Positions 1 to 9,552 are shown, numbered from the stretch's first letter. The stretch: 64,000 nt of DNA from PALSA-1353 sp036267155 (GCA_036267155.1 DATAWP010000012.1:36131-100130), one strand, 5' to 3'. A program made the numbers and translations. Notes: a model not told the origin generated them from the sequence alone.

Positions 1-397
1 GCACCAGCGCCGCCAGGTGCCGATTCTGGATCGACCCGCAGATGTCAAACAACCGCTGACACATCTGATCGACATCGCGCTCGGTGTGCGGCATCAGATC
101 GGCGATGTCATACGACCCCTCCTTGGCCGGCCACATCTGCTCGATGATGAGCTGCAAATTATTCTGATAATTCTCCACCCGCCCGCGAATCCGCAGCGTT
201 CCCCCATCCGGCATGGCCGCGAACATTTCCCGCGTGGCATTCCACATCCGCGCAGTCATCTGAGCCGTGCGATCCGAGCAGAACGCCTTGATGTAATATT
301 TCCCCGAAGCCGTGGCCGCCAACTGCTTGTTGGCGATGATGAAAACATCTTCGACCACATCGCCGGGCGCGCAATCGCAAAGAAACAAACGCCGCAT
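1..397 (-). CDS. OB-fold/HD-domain nuclease (YhaM-like 3'-5' exoribonuclease), C-terminal part missing
   Basis: The reading frame starts at ATG 397-395 and runs off the left edge after about 132 codons. The visible part begins MRRLFLCDCAPGDVVEDVF and continues with an OB-fold-like stretch (IKAFCSDRTAQMTARMWNAT, then GTLRIRGRVENYQNNLQLII). It is followed by the linker EQMWPAKEGSYDIADLMP and a helix that would lead into an HD phosphohydrolase domain. This order is that of the YhaM family, which degrades RNA or single-stranded DNA from the 3' end. The HD motif itself lies outside the window, so the catalytic residues cannot be checked. The upstream side holds only repeat DNA, and I see no strong Shine-Dalgarno site. 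The function comes from family resemblance. Confidence 0.75.
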   Translation of the reverse strand, partial: MRRLFLCDCAPGDVVEDVFIIANKQLAATASGKYYIKAFCSDRTAQMTARMWNATREMFAAMPDGGTLRIRGRVENYQNNLQLIIEQMWPAKEGSYDIADLMPHTERDVDQMCQRLFDICGSIQNRHLAALV

Positions 398-449
398 GGG
401 AGGGGAGTTATATCGTCTTTCGCCGGACAAGGCCACTGGGGCGGAAATC

Positions 450-597
450 CGAAACCAGAAATCCGAATGTTAAGCCTGCGAAATCCCGGCGTGCGGGGAG
501 CGAATCAAACTCGAATGACCGAATGAAGTCCGGTTTTCGTTTCGGGCTTGTGGTTTCGGATTTGATTCGAGTTTCGGGTTTCAGATTTCTGGTTTCG
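450..597. repeat. Degenerate inverted repeat, family A (gaaatccgaa/ttcggatttc words)
   Basis: The 398-613 gap holds no gene. Its arms match perfectly over 14 bases (450-463, CGAAACCAGAAATC, and 584-597, GATTTCTGGTTTCG). Between them lie variants of the same words (gaatcaaactcgaat, gattcgagtttcgg). The element separates the nuclease start from the GspK-like stop. Similar words recur at 9531-9575, 21177-21317 and 22990-23013. Confidence 0.7.
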
Positions 598-613
598 CGG
601 TATTGTCCGCGCT

Positions 614-3600
614 TCAGTTATTCGGCACCACCAGCGTTTTCAGATACCGCGTACTCGGATCGGCATTGACGCCGTTGCGATCGACAATATACGCGAACCG
701 CCGAGTGACCACCGGCTGGGCATTGCCCGCACCGACATTCTGCCAACCCTGAACGACGATATAGATCGTGAACGTGTCGGACCGCGTGGTGATGAGATTG
801 CTGATGCGGTCGAGGGTGAGGCAATCCCATTGGTAATCTTCGGGAATCCCGGTAACCGTCGTTGACGCGGACGAAGTCTCAAACTTCGGGTCGGCCGGGC
901 TGAGCAGGCCCGTGGCCGAAGTTGGAGCAGTCGGCTGCGCAGGTGCCGGAACTGCCGCTGGCGGGACCCAACCGACAGCGGTGCCGCTCTGGAAACCAGG
1001 AACCTGATTCAAATCAAAAATGGATGTGAACGGACCGTACGTGAGCCGGTAGTTGACGATGTTCTGAGCGATCTGTTGATCCACGGCACTATTGTTGGGC
1101 ACAAACGGCAACATGCTGAGGACCTTCCACGACGCCGTATTGATATTGATGAGTCCTTCAACACCCACATTGTCTTGGGCGGTCTGGTCCGTCGCAGCGG
1201 CGTTGGCGGTTAGAGTGGGTGTCGGTGGAACCGGCGCGGCTGCATTTTGCGGCGGATAGGCGAAGTTTCCTGCGTTGCTCGGAGTCCACCCATATTCCGC
1301 CGACACATTCGGATCAGAATTCGGCAGGTAGGCGTCTGAGCTGGACTGGACCGTCAAATAATTGAAAAGATTTCGCGTCCACGCATAATAGTCCTGGCCG
1401 ACAGGCGGCGTTTGGGTATGAGCTTGCACGGCCGCGATCTGGATCGCGTAGGGATAGGTCGCCGCCATTGGGACGAATCGGCCGATGTTCTGAGCTTCTG
1501 CCATCGGGTCGGGGGATTTGCCGCTAGTGTCAGTGATGGCGGCCAAGGAACAATCCATCGTCACCGTATTCAACTCGAGAAAAACACCTAGCGGACTGGG
1601 ATACGTCAGAGAATAGGTCGTGACACCGCTAATCGTGTTGGGGTTCAGCGCACGAATTCGGTAGGACCCGATGAACGGAATATCGAGCATGCTACCGTTT
1701 CGCGCGAAGCCACCAAGAGGATAGGTGTATGGTGTTGCCGTGCCGGTCGCCTGCTGTGGCGAAACAATGGAGTTGGGGAAATGCATCCAATCTTGCGTGG
1801 CCGCGCTGGTACCAATGGCAACATTGTCAATCTGAACGGGTGGAAAATCGTCCGGGTAGCAGGCCGCGCTAAGCATGCCGAAATAGGGCTGCGTGCCCCC
1901 GCCCGCGGCGGGCTGCGGTGTCCACGTGGGTGACGTACCATTGGGAATGGTCGGCACAGGCCCGCCTACTGGTATGGTTGTTCCTGTCGGCAATGCCGTC
2001 CCTGATTCCCGCGGCTGGCCGGGAACATTCAGGTTTCCGATATATTGGCCCGGGTAAGTGCCCTTAAAGAGATACCCAGTTCCTTTGCCTCGAATATAGC
2101 TCCAGGCGTAGTACGAAGTTTGAGCCGTTGTTATTTGGAGGTTGGTGAAATCGTACGAATCGATCGGAACAAGGTCCCAAAGATTATTCTCATTAAAACT
2201 CTCACTGCCAGCGGCATAGATTTGTTTGGGATCATTAGCGGGGTCAAAGTAGGTCGTGAGCTGTCCGTCGGACTGTCGCGGGCGAAGCAGCACTAATTCA
2301 CCACCTGCCGACAAAGTCGAACCAGTCGGCGGCAACGGAGTGCCAGCGATGACGTTTTCGAGATACGGAACGTACAGGTCGAGGTAAGAGGGCGGATTAG
2401 CGGGGGGTGTTGCGGGACCGAGCCAAACTCCCGTGGCGGGCATCTGAGTGTCAGTCGGACGATAGGTTGCGGCATATGGATCAGCGGCGGGGCTGGCCAC
2501 CTGAAGTTGAAGCGCACCACCTGCGTTGTAATTCTCCATCAGCAGATAGCTGTACGCGGGAATAGTGATCGGAACCGAAAGGGTAGGCGGCATCGCCGAG
2601 GGGTTGCCCGCAACTCCAAGTGTTGCGATTGCTTGTAGTTGAAGTTGCGGATATGGCAAATTCGGAGCAGTCGGTGTAACCGATGGGCGGTTGACGAACG
2701 CGAGTTTCCAATTGACCAAACTCAATGGAACGGGATACGGATTGAACAGTTCAACCGCGACGTACCCGGCACTATTGGTGCCGTTGACGGTTGTCCCCGT
2801 GTCCGTATTAACGTACACCTCGGAAATAATCGGCTGAGGCGCGCTACTGTAGACGCGAACCTCAACAGGGGTTTGAGCCGCGGCCGTCCCAGTGCCGGAA
2901 GGGCCGCCGAATACCCAAGCATTATTGAGAATGATCGTCTTGCTGATGATGTTCTGGGTGTTGTCGCGCATGCCAAGGGTATTCACGGCAGCCAGAGCGG
3001 CGCGGAGCAACATGGTGTTTTGATAGGTCGCAGGGAGCGCGTTGCCGGGAGGCGTGTCTAGTTGCGTCGCAGTTGCCGGCGCCGAATTTATCGGATCGCG
3101 TAGAGGGGAGCGGAACATATATTGAGGATTGTTGTTAGTGCTATCGTAGATGCCATTGGCCATTGTATCAGCGACGGTAGAACCGAATGGCGTGACGTTG
3201 GAGGGATTGCCAGCCATAACGGACCAGAAAGCGCGGAACAGCTCGCGGAATGTCGCAGTATTGACGTTTGTCTTCACCGCGTTGCTCGGCCACGGTTGAA
3301 GTTGCCAATTGGCTAGTTGGGCCGCCGTGGGCACCGCCATCGTATTATTGGCGGTTATGGTGGCGGGCGGCGGTTGACCGACCCCAACGCCCGCCGGGTT
3401 TACGCAAATAAACGTGTAGCTTGGCCCACCATACGTGATACCCGGCGTGGCGCCGGTAGCGGGGTTAACAGGCGGATTTGGACCGGGAAAGACAACAATG
3501 TCGTTCTGGTAATAGGTGGCTGTATTATTCCATGCTCCCCTGGCATGTGGAGCCGGCGCTCCGCTATTCGTATTCGGCCCATATGGCAGCATGTAGTTGG

Positions 3601-5305
3601 GAAGAATTGGATCAGAGGTATATGCCGTTCCGCCATTGTTGTTGTAAAGCTGCTGAATGTAATTCGACACGGGATTGTGCGTGACAAGCAGAGCACGGAG
3701 GGACATCGGCGCCGGGACCGCGTCGGATCCAAGCGGATATTTAAAGTTGGTTGGGTACCAGCCGTTGGCGGTATTGACTTGGGAAGGATCGTACGGCGTG
3801 TAAGGAACGGAGCTCGCCGAGATCGAGGTTCCTCCGCACAGAGAGTACGGCAAAAGCGTTTCGATGACGGATTGGGAGAGGCTGTTGGGGTTTTGTAGGC
3901 AAAAGTGATACGCCAATGCCGCTTCATCTGACCAGGGCAGCGCCTGATATCGCGCTCCCACAGGCGGCGTTCCGCCCGCGTATGTGTTGTATCCGGGATT
4001 GGCCATTCGGCGGGTAAATTGCTGATAGAACGCTTCGCCCTGGCTGATGAACTCATAATCCTTCGAGCCGTTCATTCGATCAAATGCCGCGGGGGGCACG
4101 TTGGTTTCTATGGCGGATTCATCGTAAGGATTCTGCTGGGCCGTGGGATTGGGCAGTCCTCTGGCGGCGTTAGTGTCATCGAATCGATAAGGATTGAGCG
4201 CGTTGAGATTCGGTTTTCCAGTCACGCTAAAGTCGGGGCTATCCGACGTGTTGATTAGTTCCTGTAGTCCGACGCTGGTTGGGAAGAGATTCCAAATGTT
4301 GTTGATGATTCCGGCATACGTGTAATCCTGGTCACGGCTCCAGGCGGTGTTGGCGTTGATCGCGGAGTTGTCGTCGATGATGCGAATCGCGGCATACCAG
4401 GTCAAACCGTCCAGGCTCATGCCAGGGATGCGGAACAGCAGCGAATCAGCGATTCCATCTCCATCGGCATCGCCGGCGAGAAACACCGTGCCGTTGGCAT
4501 TGCTTAACGCGGGTAGGTTGACGCCGTTCAGCGGGAGGGAAGTCGGCGTCATCGGTCCAACCAGCGGCCCAGCGGAGAGAGCATTCGGTGGAATGGGGCC
4601 CGTCCTCGGATCCTCAAACGATGTCCCAAGGATCGACATCGGGGCCAGTGCGTATGTGCCTGCGGATGGCGAGTAGCCCTGAATAGATTGGCTGAGAAAC
4701 TGCCACAGCGGCGTGCCGGTGCCCGCCGGATCGGGGATTCGATCTGCCAGCCAGGGATCAGTGCCGTTGGCCGTGAAGGGCAAATGACCGTTCATCACCT
4801 GCCAGCCGATGGCCGGATTTGCTGAGGGAGCGACGGCGGTGCCTGTTGCTATCGTGGTACCGCCTTGCGGGCTGTTGTAGAAAATAAATGGGTTCACCGC
4901 ATCATTGACAATATCTCCCGGACTGTAGCCACCGGGACTGGCGGGAACATCAGGAGCAACCGGGGGCGTGACTCCAGCCTGTCCCTGATAATAGCTCCGA
5001 TTAGCGATCGTCGTATTGCTCGTGTACGCCGTGTTGCCGTGCAGGTCGCCGAAGGTGTCGTTCAGATCATCGACAATGATTCCGTCGCAGATTTTGGCTA
5101 GGCCGTTGAGGGTGTCGTCCACGTCGTCGCTGAGGACGTTCTGGGCGGAGGCGACGCGAGCGGAGCGGGTCGTGGAAATGTACGTCGCGCCCAGGATCGC
5201 CAGCAGAAGCAGCAGGACGATCACAATGATCAGCACCGATCCCGGCCGCGAGCGGCGCAAGCGAGTGGCCAGGCGAGCGAGAAGTTTTTGGGGAAGCAGC
5301 GTCAT
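614..5305 (-). CDS. Giant GspK-like type II secretion pseudopilin
   Basis: This 1563-residue protein starts with a basic leader (MTLLPQKLLARLATRLRRSRPG) and one hydrophobic helix, SVLIIVIVLLLLLAILGATY (about residues 23-43), as in minor pseudopilins. Near residues 1375-1425 it has INTASWKVLSMLP, QNIVNYRLTYGPF and IFDLNQVPGF, the helix-hairpin-helix signature of GspK. Typical GspK proteins are about 300-350 residues, so this one is over four times longer. The extra length is Pro/Thr/Asn/Ser-rich. Around residues 822-870 it contains ISEVYVN, VAVELFNPY and LSLVNWKL, which resemble a lamin-tail fold. It is the last gene of the operon. GAGG lies a few bases before the ATG. It probably caps a pseudopilus tip or acts as a surface adhesin; this is inference. 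Confidence 0.75.
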   Translation of the reverse strand: MTLLPQKLLARLATRLRRSRPGSVLIIVIVLLLLLAILGATYISTTRSARVASAQNVLSDDVDDTLNGLAKICDGIIVDDLNDTFGDLHGNTAYTSNTTIANRSYYQGQAGVTPPVAPDVPASPGGYSPGDIVNDAVNPFIFYNSPQGGTTIATGTAVAPSANPAIGWQVMNGHLPFTANGTDPWLADRIPDPAGTGTPLWQFLSQSIQGYSPSAGTYALAPMSILGTSFEDPRTGPIPPNALSAGPLVGPMTPTSLPLNGVNLPALSNANGTVFLAGDADGDGIADSLLFRIPGMSLDGLTWYAAIRIIDDNSAINANTAWSRDQDYTYAGIINNIWNLFPTSVGLQELINTSDSPDFSVTGKPNLNALNPYRFDDTNAARGLPNPTAQQNPYDESAIETNVPPAAFDRMNGSKDYEFISQGEAFYQQFTRRMANPGYNTYAGGTPPVGARYQALPWSDEAALAYHFCLQNPNSLSQSVIETLLPYSLCGGTSISASSVPYTPYDPSQVNTANGWYPTNFKYPLGSDAVPAPMSLRALLVTHNPVSNYIQQLYNNNGGTAYTSDPILPNYMLPYGPNTNSGAPAPHARGAWNNTATYYQNDIVVFPGPNPPVNPATGATPGITYGGPSYTFICVNPAGVGVGQPPPATITANNTMAVPTAAQLANWQLQPWPSNAVKTNVNTATFRELFRAFWSVMAGNPSNVTPFGSTVADTMANGIYDSTNNNPQYMFRSPLRDPINSAPATATQLDTPPGNALPATYQNTMLLRAALAAVNTLGMRDNTQNIISKTIILNNAWVFGGPSGTGTAAAQTPVEVRVYSSAPQPIISEVYVNTDTGTTVNGTNSAGYVAVELFNPYPVPLSLVNWKLAFVNRPSVTPTAPNLPYPQLQLQAIATLGVAGNPSAMPPTLSVPITIPAYSYLLMENYNAGGALQLQVASPAADPYAATYRPTDTQMPATGVWLGPATPPANPPSYLDLYVPYLENVIAGTPLPPTGSTLSAGGELVLLRPRQSDGQLTTYFDPANDPKQIYAAGSESFNENNLWDLVPIDSYDFTNLQITTAQTSYYAWSYIRGKGTGYLFKGTYPGQYIGNLNVPGQPRESGTALPTGTTIPVGGPVPTIPNGTSPTWTPQPAAGGGTQPYFGMLSAACYPDDFPPVQIDNVAIGTSAATQDWMHFPNSIVSPQQATGTATPYTYPLGGFARNGSMLDIPFIGSYRIRALNPNTISGVTTYSLTYPSPLGVFLELNTVTMDCSLAAITDTSGKSPDPMAEAQNIGRFVPMAATYPYAIQIAAVQAHTQTPPVGQDYYAWTRNLFNYLTVQSSSDAYLPNSDPNVSAEYGWTPSNAGNFAYPPQNAAAPVPPTPTLTANAAATDQTAQDNVGVEGLININTASWKVLSMLPFVPNNSAVDQQIAQNIVNYRLTYGPFTSIFDLNQVPGFQSGTAVGWVPPAAVPAPAQPTAPTSATGLLSPADPKFETSSASTTVTGIPEDYQWDCLTLDRISNLITTRSDTFTIYIVVQGWQNVGAGNAQPVVTRRFAYIVDRNGVNADPSTRYLKTLVVPNN

Positions 5306-5326
5306 AAGGGCCTCAAAGGCATCGTT

Positions 5327-5455
5327 TACTTGTACCGATCACTTGCACTTCTCGAACCAAGTTCAAGCACCAAGTGGGAAGTGCAAGAGGGAAGTACAAG
5401 TGCCAAGTTGCAAGTACAAGTTGAATGATTCACTTGCCACTTGTGCTTCTCCAGG
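5327..5455. repeat. Degenerate repeat, family C (cttgtacttgcaactt words)
   Basis: The junction between the 685-residue pseudopilin and the GspK-like gene consists almost wholly of variants of caagtacaagt/acttgtacttg in both orientations (acttgtaccgatcacttgcacttc on one side, gaagtacaagtgccaagttgc on the other). There is no coding capacity. The same words are read inside the leader of the pseudopilin gene at 9552. Confidence 0.65.
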
Positions 5456-7513
5456 TCACTTCAGCCGAAACACATACTCGTACCACGGTCCGTCCTTGAT
5501 CTTATTATTCGGGTCGTCCACCTTGATCAGAATGCGAATCATGGCCGGCATATCGTCGTGCCACGCCGCGACGTAACGAGGGGGATTGGCGGGATTGTTG
5601 AACGCGTTGTCATTGGCCTGGGGATTGGCCTGCGGCGCGTATTTGACGGAATTAGTGGTGGGATTGAAATACGCTCCGTAATCGTGGGTGGGGTCGAAAT
5701 TCACGTCTACCTCCCAGGGGGGAGAATAGACAAGCGTATTGTCATTCTGCGAGTCGAGCCACATCGAGTAGTAGTCTCGCAAAGGGATAACGTCCGTGAA
5801 ATAATTCAAGATGCCAGACGGGGGCATCGAACCGAGGGATTTACCGCTATCAGTGGTGTTGTCGTAGCCACGGATCAGAACTTCATTGGCGAGCCCACTC
5901 CCGAGTCCGTCCAAATGTGGGGTACCCGTTGAACTTCGCGGCATGCCGTACCAGCGAATGTGCTTGTTGCCGTTGGCGTCGAGGTAAAAGTCGATTTGCC
6001 CGTCAGGACCCAGCCCGGTCATGTCGCCCGTTGCGGGATTCTGTTGAAGGTAATCCCCGGCATACTCCACAATGAATTGGCTGCAATGCTGAAGAAAATA
6101 CGGAGCCATCTCCGCCAGTGCCGCGGCGCTGAGCGGTGATTGAATCAGCGGATTGCATTGCGGGCGGTTCAGCCATTGGCCGGGATCATACGGCTTGTCA
6201 GCGTTTGACACGTTGGCGGGTATGAAACTCTTGATACCCCTCGGCGCCAGTGGCGTATAGTACAAGGGCGACGAATTGGGGATCTGGGCCGGAACCTGGT
6301 AATACGGAACCGCATAGGGCGGGGAAGAAGTCGCCCAATATTGCGGGACGGTGGCCAGATTTTGCGTGATCGGAAACGAGTAGATCAGCGGATTCCACCA
6401 GGGCGATGCGTTCAAATAACCAGCGGTTTGCCAGCCAAGGATCGCGTTGGCGATGGTGCGTTCATATTGATCGGGCGTGACGCCGGCAATGTCGTAGCGT
6501 GAGGATTGGATTTGAGTATTGCTGGTGGCTGGCGTGCCGCCGCTGGCCACGGCGCTAATGTCTTGTGTTCCATAGCTCAGAGGAGACATGTTGACGCCAA
6601 ATTGCGTCGCGTTGTCAATCCCTACCGGCGGATTCAGAAGAGCGGGGCTGTATGCGTTAGGAACAGCGGCGTAGTAATAATCACCCAAAGTGATTGGCTG
6701 CGGGTTGGTAGAGCCAGCGGGGGGCGTCCACGGGCTTGCCAAGAGCGTGATTCGCCGGGCCAAGACCCAATCCGCGGCGTAAGCGCCGACGCGCGCAACG
6801 CCGGGCGTGCCCATAGCACTGCTTTGGCCGCTGCTGATGGGCAGGCCTGTGGGGCCATAGAACGCGCTCAGATCATTCGCCGGTAACGCGGCGTGGCCGA
6901 TTTGGATGAACGCGTCATCCGAGGATTCCGTGCCGATGTATGTGCCGTCGTTGCCGGAGCGGCGGTGGTACAGGCCGTGGGCAAAGAATTCCAGCAGATC
7001 GGCGCGATGATTCCGATTGTTGAGAATCGCGGGGGACAAAGACGAAGCGTATTTCCCCGGCCCGACGCCGATGGAGGCGCTATTGGCGATTTTCACTTGC
7101 GTCCCGGCGTTGTCCGTGACGATCACGGTCGGATCGGAACTGGTCTTGGCATCGTCGCTGTTGAGGAACTGGGTTACCAATTGGCTGGCGATGATGAAGC
7201 AGGGCGGATTCTTCGACACGTCGCGCAGATCGTTGAACAGAATCGGCTGGGTGGCCTGGGCTGCGCTGTTGATCCCGTTGAGATTTTCGCCGGCGCTGAC
7301 GGCATCGCTGGCGCTGCGGAAGACGTAATTGATGCCGATGATCAACAGCAGGACCATCGCCAGGGAGAGCATGAGTTCGACGAGAGTGAAGGCGGTTCTT
7401 CTTATTGCCAATTGCCTATTGCCTATTGCCAATTTGAAATTCACGGGGCGCGCGGATTGGGCTATTCGTGGCTTTTCAATAGGAAATAGGAAATAGGAAA
7501 TAGGAAATCTCAT
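5456..7513 (-). CDS. Prepilin-type (GspJ/PilW-like) protein
   Basis: This 685-residue protein carries the class III prepilin motif A|FTLVELMLSLAMVLLLIIGI, with cleavage expected after Ala41 and Glu at +5. The C-terminal 630 residues are a large Pro/Asn/Tyr-rich globular part with no domain I recognise. The position before the GspK-like gene, and the size, suggest a GspJ-like role. The initiating ATG (7513-7511) directly follows the TAA of the upstream gene (7514-7516), which supports this start. Residues 1-38 are encoded by family B repeat DNA: the words FPISYFLFPIE and LAIGNRQLAI come straight from it. TTG codons nearer the cleavage site could serve as an alternative start. Confidence 0.8.
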   Translation of the reverse strand: MRFPISYFLFPIEKPRIAQSARPVNFKLAIGNRQLAIRRTAFTLVELMLSLAMVLLLIIGINYVFRSASDAVSAGENLNGINSAAQATQPILFNDLRDVSKNPPCFIIASQLVTQFLNSDDAKTSSDPTVIVTDNAGTQVKIANSASIGVGPGKYASSLSPAILNNRNHRADLLEFFAHGLYHRRSGNDGTYIGTESSDDAFIQIGHAALPANDLSAFYGPTGLPISSGQSSAMGTPGVARVGAYAADWVLARRITLLASPWTPPAGSTNPQPITLGDYYYAAVPNAYSPALLNPPVGIDNATQFGVNMSPLSYGTQDISAVASGGTPATSNTQIQSSRYDIAGVTPDQYERTIANAILGWQTAGYLNASPWWNPLIYSFPITQNLATVPQYWATSSPPYAVPYYQVPAQIPNSSPLYYTPLAPRGIKSFIPANVSNADKPYDPGQWLNRPQCNPLIQSPLSAAALAEMAPYFLQHCSQFIVEYAGDYLQQNPATGDMTGLGPDGQIDFYLDANGNKHIRWYGMPRSSTGTPHLDGLGSGLANEVLIRGYDNTTDSGKSLGSMPPSGILNYFTDVIPLRDYYSMWLDSQNDNTLVYSPPWEVDVNFDPTHDYGAYFNPTTNSVKYAPQANPQANDNAFNNPANPPRYVAAWHDDMPAMIRILIKVDDPNNKIKDGPWYEYVFRLK
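7402..7510. repeat. Degenerate inverted repeat, family B (attgcctattgcc words) inside a pseudopilin leader
   Basis: The left arm (7402-7435) is built of attgccaattgcctattgcc units. The right arm (7476-7510) is a tandem run of aataggaaat units, the reverse complement of a closely related word. The whole element lies within the first 38 codons of the gene starting at 7513. Copies of the same family occur at 10403-10467 and 11831-11897. Confidence 0.75.
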
Positions 7514-8509
7514 TTAGTTATTGCTCGTGTTCACGCGGACGAAAGCCGATCCCGCGGCGATGTCCTGATTGGAGCCGGTGAATGGGCCGGTGAATCCGCC
7601 GGTGTTGTCGGCCATGGGCGCGGCGCCGATGATCCAAACAGTAGCGGTAAATGGATTGGTCATGCCCGGGGTGGTCATGTCGGCAGCCGTGAGGTCCCAT
7701 CCTGGCTGAAGATAGAACGTCTGCGTGGCCGCGCCGACCGGGACCGATCCGAGGCGAAAGAAGCGGCCGACCATGTTGGTTTGAGTGCTGGTGCCGACGA
7801 GAACAAACGCGCCCGTGACGGCGTTGGGTGCGCTAGTAGTGAGCGTCATGATTGTGCTTTGGCTGGTTGAGCTGTAGGCGAAGCTCGCGCTGATGGCGTT
7901 AGCGATAGTCGGCGGAGCGCTCCCATACGTGCTCGGTGGAATCGGAGGCGGTATTGGAGCCGGCGGCGTTGTGGTAGTGGTCAGGTATTTCGGAAAATTC
8001 GGGTTCTGCAGCACGATGATGAATACCTGGGCGAAGGGGCTCGTGACCGAATCACGTCGATAAAACCCAACCCATCCAAAGCGGGGATCGGCGGCATAGT
8101 AAACGTCGCTTCCAATCGCAGCCATTAGATTGCTTGCCGCAGCGTTGGAGAATGGAGCGACAACTGGAGCGTTTGCAGTACCCGTGGCGGGGAACAGTGT
8201 GTTCGTGCTATTGAGTCCGGCTACCGTTCCATCCGCCACGGATTGGATTTTTTTGATGGCGTCGCGAATGACGGCGCTGCCTTCGGTTTCATTGGAGACG
8301 GCGGCGGTCTGCTGGATCGCGACGGGGAAGACGCCGGCGATCATGATGAAGCCGATGCCCAGCAGAATCACGGCGAAGAGGACTTCGATGAAGCTGAAGC
8401 CGGGGCGAAAACGGGGAAAGCTCACGCAGAGGCGCGGAGGCGCAGAGTTTAATTTCCGTTCTCCGCGCCTTTGCGCCTCTGCGTGAGATTGTCTTCGGCA
8501 GTTGTTCAT
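7514..8509 (-). CDS. Prepilin-type (GspI/PilV-like) protein
   Basis: This 331-residue protein has the prepilin signature PG|FSFIEVLFAVILLGIGF, with cleavage after Gly37 and Glu at +5, followed by GVFPVAIQQTAAVSNE. That arrangement resembles GspI/PilV minor pseudopilins. Its ATG (8509-8507) overlaps the TGA of the upstream gene (8508-8506) by the classic ATGA arrangement, so translational coupling supports this start. Residues 9-30 (SHAEAQRRGERKL...PRLCVS) are encoded by the family D inverted repeat. A GTG at the end of that repeat would give a short leader, MSFPRFRPG, and remains possible. The mature part is Thr/Pro/Ala-rich. Confidence 0.8.
   Translation of the reverse strand: MNNCRRQSHAEAQRRGERKLNSAPPRLCVSFPRFRPGFSFIEVLFAVILLGIGFIMIAGVFPVAIQQTAAVSNETEGSAVIRDAIKKIQSVADGTVAGLNSTNTLFPATGTANAPVVAPFSNAAASNLMAAIGSDVYYAADPRFGWVGFYRRDSVTSPFAQVFIIVLQNPNFPKYLTTTTTPPAPIPPPIPPSTYGSAPPTIANAISASFAYSSTSQSTIMTLTTSAPNAVTGAFVLVGTSTQTNMVGRFFRLGSVPVGAATQTFYLQPGWDLTAADMTTPGMTNPFTATVWIIGAAPMADNTGGFTGPFTGSNQDIAAGSAFVRVNTSNN
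8421..8487. repeat. Inverted repeat, family D (ctcacgcagaggcgc element)
   Basis: The arms 8421-8447 and 8461-8487 are near-perfect inverted repeats of ctcacgcagaggcgc plus ggcgcagag-type words, separated by 13 AT-rich bases. Read in the minus frame they give HAEAQRRGE...PPRLCV, a peptide string I know as a common false or captured protein segment in several phyla. A second copy lies at 63460-63545. Confidence 0.85.
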
Positions 8510-9552
8510 TTTGCTCGGAGCAAAGAGCCGTCGGAGGGATTGACCATCAGGGCTATGCCGTTCTGATCGATCCAGTGTTCTTCGATGAATTTGTCCTGGG
8601 CTTGTGGCGAGTTGATAGTTGGATTTGTGCCAGACCCGGTAAGAGTGTAGTTCATGTCCAAATCGTTGAATTGGCTATCATCGCCAATCTGAGTCCCGGT
8701 GTTTCCGACCGTCAAACTTGCGTGCTGTGCTATGTACGCATCGTGATCGAAAATCACGAGACCAACGGAAGAGGTAAGGTAAAGCGGCTGTTGGGCGTTC
8801 GGCGATGCGGCCAAACTGCCCAAGTCGTAATACGGGCCGGAAGAGGGATAATACATTCCCATTCGCTCGCACAGTAAGTTCTCGACGTTGGGTGGCGACA
8901 AGGAAGTGAACTGTTCCTGATCGGGAACTCCAAAGGGGATTGCCGTCAACGTCCCGTCGGGGGCGAACATGATGGCGCCCACGCGGCGATAGCGGTCAAC
9001 TGGGGGAAACGTGCCGCTTAGATTCCAGACGTTGTATTGGTTATAGGTGTAGGTGTTGTTGGTGAGGGCGACACCGACGCCCTGAGGAAGCAGAACAATG
9101 TCACGATAGAAGATGTAGTTCGGTGGATTGGTGGTGCTGCTAGGGTCGGGATAATTCACCAATTCGAGGGCGTTTACCTGGCCGTCATTAACTGTATTCG
9201 GAACGTTGGGTATGAAGAGCGGCGTCAAAGTCCCGCCCTGATACAGCGTCTGCACCTGGACTTCCGCCATGGCGGTGCGCTGGGTTTTGGGATCGACGAA
9301 AAAGCAGACGCCGATGGTTTGGCGGTTGTAGATGGCGTCGGCGCGGGCGTTGGCCAGCGTGGCGGAAATCTGGTTCTGGGCTTGGGCCACATTCGTGCCG
9401 CCGAGCAGGGCTTTCCAGACCGGAATCGCGATGGCCAGAACCAGGATGATGATCGTCAGGACGGTGATCATCTCGACGAGGGTGAAGCCGCGGCTGCAAC
9501 TTGTACTTGCAACTTGTACTTGCAACTTCCGGTTTTGGGTTTGATTCGTCAT
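8506..9552 (-). CDS. Prepilin-type (GspH-like) protein
   Basis: This 348-residue protein has the prepilin motif SRG|FTLVEMITVLTIIILVLAI, with cleavage after Gly22 and Glu at +5. It is followed by AQNQISATLANARADAIYNR and CFFVDPKTQRTAMAEVQVQ, the pattern of GspH/FimT pseudopilins. Leader residues 8-18 (RKLQVQVASTS) are encoded by a family C repeat. The 35-base gap upstream also contains family A words. Its stop overlaps the start of the next gene by 4 bases. It is probably a minor component of a type II secretion-like pseudopilus inserted in the inner membrane. Confidence 0.82.
   Translation of the reverse strand: MTNQTQNRKLQVQVASTSCSRGFTLVEMITVLTIIILVLAIAIPVWKALLGGTNVAQAQNQISATLANARADAIYNRQTIGVCFFVDPKTQRTAMAEVQVQTLYQGGTLTPLFIPNVPNTVNDGQVNALELVNYPDPSSTTNPPNYIFYRDIVLLPQGVGVALTNNTYTYNQYNVWNLSGTFPPVDRYRRVGAIMFAPDGTLTAIPFGVPDQEQFTSLSPPNVENLLCERMGMYYPSSGPYYDLGSLAASPNAQQPLYLTSSVGLVIFDHDAYIAQHASLTVGNTGTQIGDDSQFNDLDMNYTLTGSGTNPTINSPQAQDKFIEEHWIDQNGIALMVNPSDGSLLRAK

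Noticed and set aside
7476..7510. Tandem aataggaaat units as a possible CRISPR or microsatellite
   Set aside because: The units have no spacers and form one arm of a degenerate inverted repeat found elsewhere in the window; this is neither a CRISPR array nor a simple microsatellite.
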